From Stomorhina lunata (Eukaryota > Arthropoda > Insecta > Diptera > Rhiniidae): DNA of 64,000 nt. The translations under genes and the position numbers were made by a program. Positions 55,162 to 64,000 of the stretch are shown piece by piece. Position 1 is the first letter of the stretch, and every line of letters begins with the position of its first letter. The DNA is taken from the NCBI GenBank assembly GCA_933228675.1, contig OW121743.1, forward strand, positions 69,318,834 through 69,382,833. Direction: 5' to 3'. The notes beneath the pieces were generated by a model. It was not told the origin of the DNA. It did no database searches and was given only the letters and a program-made list of their open reading frames with translations.

Positions 55162-58100
55162 CTATTTTTCTAAATTTCACATTTTTATATTTTCAAAATT
55201 TCACTCTTTTTACAGGGAAATTTTCAAAACTTTACTATTTTTACAGGGACATTTTCAAAACTTTACTATTTTTGTTCATTATTTTTATAGGGACAATTTT
55301 CAAAACTTCACTATTTTTTAGTGAAATTTTCAAAATTTCATTATTTTTATAAGCAAATTTTCAAAATTTCACTATTTTTATAGGGAAATTTTCAAAATTT
55401 CACTATTTTTAAGTTTAACTATTGTCATAAGAAAAATGTTCAAAGTTTCACTATTTTTATAGGGAAATTTTTAAAATCTCACTATTTTTATAGTATTTTT
55501 GTAAGAAAATTTTCAAAATTTCACTATTTTTACTATTTACTATTTTTATAGGGAAATTTTCAAAATTTTACTATTTTTATAGGGAAATTTTCAAAATTTC
55601 ACTATTTTTATAGGGAAATTTTCAAAATTTCACTATTTTCATAGGGAAATTTTCAAAGCTTAACTATTTTTGTAAGAAAAATGTTCAAAGTTTCACTATT
55701 TTTATAGGGAAATTTTCACTATTTTTATAGGAAAATTTTCACTATTTTTATAGGGAAATTTTCACTATTTTTATAGGGAAATTTTCACTATTTTTATAGA
55801 GAAATTTTCATAATTTCACTATTTTCATAGGGAGATTTTCAAAATTTCACTATTTTTATAAGGAAATTTTCAAATTTTTACTATTTTTATTGGCAAATTT
55901 TAAAGATTTCACTATTTTTATAGGGAAATTTTCAAAATTTCACTATTTTTATAGGGAAATTTTAAAAGTTTCACTATTTTTATAGGGAAATTTTAAAAAT
56001 TTCACTATTTTTGTTAGGAAATTTTCAAAATTTTACTATTTTTATAGGGAAATTTTCAAAGTTTCACTATTTTCATGGGTAAGTTTTCAAAATTTTTAAA
56101 ATATCACTATTTTTATAGGGAAATTTTCAAAATTTCACTATTTTTATAGGGAAATTTTCAAAATTTCACTATTTTTATAGGGAAATTTTCAAAATTTCAC
56201 TATTTTCATAGGGAAATTTTCAAAGCTTAACTATTTTTGTAAGAAAAATGTTCAAAGTTTCACTATTTTTATAGGGAAATTTTCACTATTTTTATAGGAA
56301 AATTTTCACTATTTTTATAGGGAAATTTTCACTATTTTTATAGGGAAATTTTCACTATTTTTATAGAGAAATTTTCATAATTTCACTATTTTCATAGGGA
56401 GATTTTCAAAATTTCACTATTTTTATAAGGAAGTTTTCAAATTTTTACTATTTTTATTGGGAAATTTTAAAGATTTCACTATTTTTATAGGGAAATTTTC
56501 AAAATTTCACTATTTTTATAGGGAAATTTTAAAAGTTTCACTATTTTTATAGGGAAATTTTAAAAATTTCACTATTTTTGTTAGGAAATATTCAAAATTT
56601 TACTATTTTTATAGGGAAATTTTCAAAGTTTCACTATTTTCATGGGTAAGTTTTCAAAATTTTTAAAATATCACTATTTTTATAGGGAAATTTTCAAAAT
56701 TTCACTATTTTTATAGGGAAATTTTCAAAATTTCACTATTTTTATAGGGAAATTTTCAAAATTTCACTATTTTCATAGGGAAATTTTCAAAGCTTAACTA
56801 TTTTTGTAAGAAAAATGTTCAAAGTTTCACTATTTTTATAGGGAAATTTTCACTATTTTTATAGGAAAATTTTCACTATTTTTATAGGGAAATTTTCACT
56901 ATTTTTATAGGGAAATTTTCACTATTTTTATAGAGAAATTTTCATAATTTCACTATTTTCATAGGGAGATTTTCAAAATTTCACTATTTTTATAAGGAAA
57001 TTTTCAAATTTTTACTATTTTTATTGGCAAATTTTAAAGATTTCACTATTTTTATAGGGAAATTTTCAAAATTTCACTATTTTTATAGGGAAATTTTAAA
57101 AGTTTCACTATTTTTATAGGGAAATTTTAAAAATTTCACTATTTTTGTTAGGAAATTTTCAAAATTTTACTATTTTTATAGGGAAATTTTCAAAGTTTCA
57201 CTATTTTCATGGGTAAGTTTTCAAAATTTTTAAAATATCACTATTTTTATAGGGAAATTTTCAAAATTTCACTATTTTTATAGGGAAATTTTCAAAATTT
57301 CACTATTTTTATAGGGAAATTTTCAAAATTTCACTATTTTCATAGGGAAATTTTCAAAGCTTAACTATTTTTGTAAGAAAAATGTTCAAAGTTTCACTAT
57401 TTTTATAGGGAAATTTTCACTATTTTTATAGGAAAATTTTCACTATTTTTATAGGGAAATTTTCACTATTTTTATAGGGAAATTTTCACTATTTTTATAG
57501 AGAAATTTTCATAATTTCACTATTTTCATAGGGAGATTTTCAAAATTTCACTATTTTTATAAGGAAATTTTCAAATTTTTACTATTTTTATTGGCAAATT
57601 TTAAAGATTTCACTATTTTTATAGGGAAATTTTCAAAATTTCACTATTTTTATAGGGAAATTTTAAAAGTTTCACTATTTTTATAGGGAAATTTTAAAAA
57701 TTTCACTATTTTTGTTAGGAAATTTTCAAAATTTTACTATTTTTATAGGGAAATTTTCAAAGTTTCACTATTTTCATGGGTAAGTTTTCAAAATTTTTAA
57801 AATATCACTATTTTTATAGGGAAATTTTCAAAATTTCACTATTTTTATAGGGAAATTTTCAAAATTTCACTATTTTTATAGGGAAATTTTCAAAATTTCA
57901 CTATTTTCATAGGGAAATTTTCAAAGCTTAACTATTTTTGTAAGAAAAATGTTCAAAGTTTCACTATTTTTATAGGGAAATTTTCACTATTTTTATAGGA
58001 AAATTTTCACTATTTTTATAGGGAAATTTTCACTATTTTTATAGGGAAATTTTCACTATTTTTATAGAGAAATTTTCATAATTTCACTATTTTCATAGGG

Positions 58101-58755
58101 AGATTTTCAAAATTTCACTATTTTTATAAGGAAGTTTTCAAATTTTTACTATTTTTATTGGGAAATTTTAAAGATTTCACTATTTTTATAGGGAAATTTT
58201 CAAAATTTCACTATTTTTATAGGGAAATTTTAAAAGTTTCACTATTTTTATAGGGAAATTTTAAAAATTTCACTATTTTTGTTAGGAAATTTTCAAAATT
58301 TTACTATTTTTATAGGGAAATTTTCAAAGTTTCACTATTTTCATGGGTAAGTTTTCAAAATTTTTAAAATATCACTATTTTTATAGGGAAATTTTCAAAA
58401 TTTCACTATTTTTATATGGAAATTTTCAAAATTTCCCTTTTTTATAGGGAAATTTTCAAAATTTCACTATTTTTATAGGGAAATTTTCAAAATTTTGCTA
58501 TTTTTATGGGAACATTTTCAAAATTTCACTATTTTTATAGCGAATTTTTCATAATTTTACTATTTTCATAGGGAGATTTTCAAAATTTAATTATTTTTAT
58601 AGGGAAATTTCCCAAATTTCACTATTTTTATAGCAAAATTTTTAAAATTTAAAATTTTTTTTTAAAGGAAATTTTCAAATTTTCGGAAATTTTTTAAATT
58701 TCACTATTTTTAAAAGAATTTCACGTTTTATAGAACAATTTTCAAAACTTCATAG
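55140..58755. repeat. AT-rich minisatellite array VIII with exact 567-bp higher-order repeat
   Basis: The basic unit of about 31 bp is TTTCACTATTTTTATAGGG followed by AAATTTTCAAAA. The landmark CATGGGTAAGTTTTCAAAA occurs at 56074, 56641, 57208, 57775 and 58342, each exactly 567 bp apart. GCTTAACTATTTTTGTAAG occurs at 55657 and 56224 with the same period. Five blocks are nearly identical, with no indels over about 2.3 kb. The outermost units at both ends are degenerate. Confidence 0.96.
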
Positions 58756-59924
58756 TTTGGAAATATTCATACATACATACATATTTGCGAGTGTGCTCCA
58801 CGAAAAACCGGTATTTTGCAAAATTTACGTTGAAGTTTTCGTCATTTACAGCTGTCGTATGTTATACCTATATGGAGCACATTAATGAAATATATATCAA
58901 TGCGAAGCTGAAAGATCTACCAATATTTATCCATTTTTTTGAAACTCCTTGAGGCAGCCGAAAAATATGCGAAAAATAATAAAAAGTGGCAAAAATGTGG
59001 TTCAAATTTTTGGCAGCCATTAAGAAGTATTAGAGGTGACGAAATTTAAATTTAGAGGGCAATGGATTCATTCCCCATGTATAATGTCTATTTCGTAGAA
59101 CAACGACTTAGGTCCAAATGTTAAAACGAATGAAGAAGAAGACGAAATATGAAAAAAAACGTGAATGCTTGAATCGATTTTTTTCTGTTTTTTTTTTGTA
59201 ATTTACAAGGCAATTACGCTAAGAAGCGCAAACTTGCGCTACTAAGATTTTGTTTTCAATATTATTTAAGTCTTGGAAGTTTAAAGCTGCAATTAGAATT
59301 TCAGAACTCCTAAGAGTACAAAAGTTATTCGTGATAAAAGTCAGTTTCAATGGAATTAAAACAGTTTGATTTTTGCCCATTACTTAAAACAGTTCTTTTT
59401 TGTTTTATTTTATATCACCCAAAAATTTAAAAATATTTAAATTTTAACATTCAAAACACATAAATTTTCGCTATTTAAATATGTATATTTTTTTCCTTAT
59501 TTAAAAACCTTAAAATTAAAACCACCTCCTCTTCTTAAAAGATGACTCACATTTTTGTATTTCATGGGAATCTTAAACTTTATTATGTTGTTATTGCTCA
59601 TTGTCTTTTTGAGACGTGCTCGAAACGCAAATATTTACCTTTTTGGCAAATTTAGTCATTAACCTGATACTAATATTAACTTCTCTACCAAAAAAAAAAA
59701 AACAATTTGTTGATTTACTTTGACTTTTTTGTAGTACAAGTCAATAAATTATGGGTTAACATTTTGTTTGACAAGCAAAAAATTGAAATATATTAAATTA
59801 AGATTTAAACAAATTAAGTATGAGTTGAAAATAATTCCCGGATCTGGAAAAGTATAAATTTATTGTATTTGAACTTCAAATGATTACACTATGTAACACA
59901 AAAAAACTCGGAAAATGACAGAAG
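58756..59924. other. Unassigned spacer
   Basis: A CATACATACATACATA run at the start, then about 1.1 kb without a recognisable gene, RNA or repeat. Confidence 0.5.
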
Positions 59925-60322
59925 TCGACATATTATACATCGATTTTCAGGGCTCTGTCAAGGCTACATTTCTCTCTTTGATAGTTTTTTACAACCTCGT
60001 CAATTTCTAGTCATAACTTTTCAAAATTCGAGTCGTACCCACCCTAATCAAATCGGGTAAAAATTTAGTTTTTAAAAGTTATGTCTATAAATTGACGTGA
60101 TAGTAAAATGTAGCCCTTGCAGAGCTGCGAACAGCGATATATAAAATGTTATGATCGGACTTAAAATGGCGATACAGTGAACAAAATAGTAAAAGGGCGG
60201 TATTTGTAGGCGTGGTAAAAAAATAAAAAAATATTTTTTGGAATTGTTTTAACATTATCTTTAATCCTAGGGGGTGACTGACATAACTTTTTTTTTTGTA
60301 TGGAAGGCGAACCGCTCTACTG
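59925..60322 (-). mobile_element. Long-palindrome MITE, second copy, one end truncated
   Basis: About 400 bp matching 52281-52855. The right end, GGCGAACCGCTCTACTG, is intact; the left is lost near CATTTTAT/TCGATTTTCAG. The centre (TCGAGTCGTACCCACCCTAA) and both sides of the hairpin are present. The intact end directly touches a truncated family A copy. Confidence 0.85.
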
Positions 60323-60932
60323 GACCCCCATGTAAACCATGTAATCAAACTACAGGTCGCAATTCTAAAGATAATTTGATGAAAGTTGGCACAGATAACT
60401 TTTTTGATAATGGGATTATGGCTATTGAAATTCGTCAAAATCGGTCCATCATAGGTCCCATTTCCCGGAATTAATATTTTGGCCACAAAAATTAATATTT
60501 TTTCATGAAATTTAAAATATATACTTCTTATGTAAACCAAAATTACTGTACCAAATTTAGAAATCGGTCCACATTTGACCATAGCTTCCATACAAACTCT
60601 TCTGTCAAAACGCACTAAATGAGACAAAAATCAGTAAAACGCTCGTAAATCTGAAGATAATGCGAATTTTAAGTTCATTTTTTGCATACATAAATTTTAA
60701 AAACTATTATAAATTTGCCAAGTTTCGAGATAATCGGCCCACATTTGACCCTAGCTCTCATATAAGTCCAAATAACGGAAACAGCTTAAATATATAAGTT
60801 TTGAAAAAATGTTTGTATGAAGGCAAAATTTAACAAATATTTGTCTTTATGCAGGAAAAAGAACACCTTTGACCTTAATGGTGAAGGGTATCATATAGTC
60901 GGGCTTGACCGACTATAGCACTTTCTTACTTG
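60323..60932 (-). mobile_element. Family A copy 10, truncated at the MITE junction
   Basis: Begins at GACCCCCATGTAAACCATG, so it lacks the hairpin end and the (CCGT)n tract, and runs to GACCGACTATAGCAC and TTTCTTACTTGTT. The 180-codon minus-strand frame (60085-60627) crosses the MITE/family A junction, which shows it is not an ancestral gene. Confidence 0.84.
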
Positions 60933-61416
60933 TTTTTTTTTACAAAAGAGCTTTTGAGTCTTTAGACCGACACACTATGTATGAGCGAGACGCAACGATG
61001 TTTGTCCAGCTCATACTTATGTAAAATTGTCTTCGCTAAGTCAGTTGTCTTTTCAAAGTCAGTGCTGCCAGATTATACGAAAAAAATATGAAGAAAAATG
61101 TAAGTCTGGCAACACTAGCATTAAAAGCTTTTAAAGCTGTTTACCACAAATGCAAATATTAATGTATGTGTTTTTGGACAGGCCTACTGTGGATGGTTGG
61201 TCTACATTATGGGAATAAGAGTAGCCGAGAGAATATAAAATTAAATTTGTTCTACTCTGATAATAGGTACTTGAACATAAAAATCTAGCCAGACGAAAGG
61301 GAAGACATTGCTCATAAGACTCAGGAAGTGATTCACAACCGATGGGCATTTTCTTGTTTAATTTAGGACCAGGACTCAGGGGATGACCCCTACTTATGCG
61401 ATGCATTGTGTTGGAT
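60933..61416. other. Unassigned spacer, possible LINE 3' region
   Basis: No feature is proven. Lying directly downstream of the LINE pseudogene (on its strand), 61130-61416 may be its 3' untranslated part. No poly-A tail was identified. Confidence 0.4.
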
Positions 61417-62220
61417 CTAGGAAAAGGGAGGATAGATGGAGTAGTGTTTGTGCACATTTGATTTGAATTTGCCTATATTGCAATGGGCAGGAAAAACTTC
61501 TGCGGGTAGCGAATTAGACATACGAACTGTACGGCTGAAGAACGAATTTTCTCTGTAGTGTGTTGTTCGGTCTACCGGCCAATCGACTACGAAGAAATGA
61601 TCTCTAACAGAATGACGTGTATTGCGTAAAAAAGTCCAAGTTTCGGGAATAAGTTCCCTCATTTCGTTAGAGCAAAGCAGTAACAATAGAACAGTGAGAC
61701 ACAACCTACATTGCGACGGTGCTCCAGTGAATCACCGATGAGCACTTTTGTCCTCTCCTGCACTCGGTCGAGAAGCTCCAAAATAGACTTTGAAGCACCG
61801 GCCCATACATGAGAGTTGTATTCCATATTCGGTCAGAACAGAGCCTTGCGGTACCCCTGAATTATTCTTGAACTCGTTTGAAAATAACCCATCTACAATA
61901 ACTCGTATAGTGCGACCTCTGAGGAAGCTCGATATAAACCGAGAGAAGTTATTACCGACACCAAAAGCAATAAGTTTTGATAGAGTGCTCCGTGCCACAC
62001 TATATCCAACGCCTTGGAAATATCTAGAGCCACAACTTTACTTTCGCCAAAACGGTGTATGTTGACACCGTTTTTCCGATAGGAAGTCTAGCAGGTCTCC
62101 AGTAGAGCGTCCCCTACCGAACCCATACTTGCGGTCGCTTAGTAGGTTGTTAGACTTTATATATTTATCAAGATGGAAAGATATAGTTGTGGGTATCTTT
62201 GTACTTAGGGGCCATATCAT
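61417..62220 (-). pseudogene. Broken jockey-like non-LTR retrotransposon (reverse transcriptase)
   Basis: On the minus strand, in order: KYIKSNNLLSDRKYGFG with RGRSTGDLLDFLSEK (RT entry region); after a frameshift, KVVALDISKALDIVWHGAL (motif A with its catalytic Asp, ~62001-62044); LSKLIAFGVGNNFSRFISSF; and SGVPQGSVL (motif B, 61834-61860). The sequence then jumps to EYNSHVWAGASKSILELL and DRVQERTKVLIGD, so the YADD box and surroundings (~100+ residues) are deleted. The tail ends RTVRMSNSLPAEVFPAHCN, a typical C-terminus of jockey-group ORF2. At least three frameshifts occur. It is a dead copy and no endonuclease is visible upstream. Clade is assigned from motif style, not alignment. Confidence 0.88.
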
Positions 62221-62301
62221 ATATTTTTTTTCAACTAGAATGTAATTTTGGCTGTTAAGCAGTGTAATTGATCGTGTAGTAGTTACATGTATATCACCCT
62301 A

Positions 62302-63112
62302 CCCAGCTAGCATTTTAATCAAATATGAGTCTTTTTTGACTCCACTGCACGATTAAAATGATCATTTATGATATCGCTTATGAGTCAAAAATTATCTTTT
62401 TGTGTGAGGAAATGGTACCCCTCATGCGACTCTTCAAAACGAGTCTTTAATGACTCGTTTTGCTGATTAGAATATGACTGTACACATTTGGCTAAATTTG
62501 TTAAAAAAAAAGAATAAAGAATAAATACTCAAAACAATATATCTATTTATATAACACATCATATCTATTTTTAGAACAGTGAAGTTGCGTTAATAATTAC
62601 AGAAATTTATGTTACCGAGACCGAGGATCGAACCTAGGCTGCTGAATATGATATGTTATGCTTAGCAGTCGACGTGCTAACCAACTAAGCCACATCACCC
62701 ACAATCACCATAAAATAGTTATATTACGTACAGTTTGCAAGATTTTTTGTCTATGAGTCTTTTGTGCACTTTTTTGATCACCAAACTGATTGCACACATT
62801 CCGCTTTCAAATAGTCGCTATCAAGGTATTTTCTGAGTCTTTTTGTGGTCTTTCTTGATCACCAAACTGACTAAAATAACATAAAAAACAATCGTATTAG
62901 GATCGTTTGCACGATAAGATTTTGACTGTACGCATTCTGCAAGAATTGTTTTTGCTTTTTTAAACTAGTCGTTTTCTAAGCGTTTTAAGGAGTCTTTTTG
63001 GAATCTTTTTTGGATCACCAAGCTGATTAATCAGTTTTTGATCATCTATACGAATCCAAAAAGACTCATTTTGCTGATATTATCGCCAACAATCACCAAA
63101 TTGCTAGCTGGG
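62302..63112. mobile_element. Family D TIR element (ends CCCAGCTAGCA), TA target, with tRNA-like module
   Basis: The terminal inverted repeat CCCAGCTAGCA is flanked on both sides by TA (62300-62301, 63113-63114). The 811-bp interior has no transposase. It has several GAGTCTTTTT and GATCACCAAACTGA strings repeated about three times, and a tRNA-like module at 62613-62702. Outer bases TACCCAGC are the same as in family B, but the interior is unrelated. Only one copy is in the window. Confidence 0.82.
62613..62702 (-). other. tRNA-like module inside family D
   Basis: The minus strand reads GATGTGGCTTAGTTGGTTAG (good A-box, 62677-62692), then CGACTGCTAAGCATAAC, an extra-long variable part, and AGGTTCGATCCTCGG (good B-box, 62621-62634). 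Both promoter boxes are close to consensus and the long variable region recalls a class II tRNA, but no full acceptor stem is evident. It differs from the Ala-like modules of families B and C. Confidence 0.65.
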
Positions 63113-63114
63113 TA

Positions 63115-64000
63115 TTAATAAATTCTGGGAATTACCCTTAGATGTAAAAACAGTTTTGAGGTTTTGTGAATAAGATTAAAATCGCCACTTTCAATTGAAC
63201 TTTGAATTTGTTTTTGCTGGGATTTAACAATTCTTTGTTAACTTTTTTTCTTACTCATAAAATTTAACATAAATTCGCTAATTATTCAGTGATTTTGCTT
63301 CTTCTTAACTTTTTGTTTATAACTTTATTTTTGTTAATTTAGTCGTAATATTGAACAAGTACAATGGCTTTTCTTTCTTTCAGTCAGAAATTAGCAAAGT
63401 TCATACAATTTTTAGGGAGGAGTTTTAACAAAAACAAAAAAGAAAATAATTATTTATGTTAAAATATATTTCATGCCATAAAAGTGGTAATTATTTATAA
63501 CGGTTTTCTTTTTGTTTGAATATTTAAATTTAAGCAAACGAGAAGTATCAAACCATTCATTAACAATCTTTTTGTTCTGCTTCCTTATAAGTTAATTTTA
63601 ATTTTTGTTTTTAGTATGAAATCTCCCATTAAGACCAAAATTAGTTTCCAAGTTTTTACGCATTTGATGTTTTTACGTGATTCTGTTGAAGCTTATTTTT
63701 AGTCGCACATTTTTAGGATGACATCAACTTAAAATGTGCGAATGAGCGGGCAAGACTAACTACTCATTCGGCTAAACACCCACCCAAAATTTTAAAACAA
63801 TAACAACATAAAAAAGATGTAATTTAAAATTCTTATTTACGACATATTGAGGTCGTTTCTCAACTCTTGAAATAAACAAAAATAAAGCCTTATAATGAAT
63901 GAATGAATGAGTGTTAATTTCAACAATATTTAAATTTTTATACAAATTTATTTGTGCTATAAACAACTTTTTTGCCATTTTTTATGAGGAAAGTTTAAGG
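63115..64000. other. Unassigned spacer to window end
   Basis: AT-rich with a GAATGAATGAATGA run near 63896. No gene or repeat recognised. Confidence 0.5.

Noticed and set aside
60085..60627. 180-codon minus-strand frame
   Set aside because: It crosses the junction between the palindromic MITE and the truncated family A copy, so it cannot be an ancestral gene.
1..64000. Viral or bacterial origin of the window, or a host protein-coding gene with introns
   Set aside because: No phage, viral or bacterial gene sets and no recognisable exon series were seen. The content is eukaryotic transposons and satellites.

Overview
The window looks like a stretch of repeat-dominated, very AT-rich nuclear DNA from a higher fly. 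I favour a calyptrate such as a blowfly or house-fly relative, but this is an inference. It rests on the mix of repeats: ten copies of a family resembling Drosophila INE-1/DINE-1, tRNA-derived SINEs with perfect target-site duplications, a Tc1/mariner-type transposon, relics of non-LTR retrotransposons, and kilobases of AT-rich minisatellite. No host gene could be supported. The only long, family-recognisable reading frame is a transposase at 14733-15818, and it appears catalytically dead.

Layout. 1-13.7 kb: four minisatellite arrays with 28-29 bp units, all variants of an A/T core around TTTTCTATAGAAAA. One lies between 14-bp inverted repeats and carries a 1113-bp higher-order repeat. 14.6-15.9 kb: a nearly complete mariner-like transposon. 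16-29.8 kb: four copies plus one old fragment of a 1.3-kb TIR element (family B, ends TACCCAGYAAAAC, TA target), each with an internal tRNA-like module. They sit in + - - + orientation around a SINE, foldback elements and a two-copy segmental duplication (family E) that contains an old mariner relic and a 72-codon frame with a predicted membrane segment. 30.2-37.7 kb: two further arrays, with roughly 810-bp higher-order repeats. 39-54 kb: a cluster of INE-1-like copies (family A) with SINEs, a 132-bp tandem repeat, a 280-bp tandem duplication and a long-palindrome MITE. 54.7-58.8 kb: a large palindrome passing directly into an array whose higher-order period is 567 bp. 59.9-63.1 kb: a second MITE copy abutting a truncated family A copy, a broken jockey-like LINE, and a second TACCCAGC-ended element (family D) that also carries a tRNA-like module.

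The main themes are two. Two otherwise different TIR families share the terminus TACCCAGC and both carry tRNA-like (pol III A/B box) modules, which suggests SINE/MITE hybrids. The AT minisatellites repeatedly touch or sit inside inverted-repeat elements, which suggests arrays growing out of MITE or foldback sequences. Similarities to named families are from memory and by eye; no search was run.
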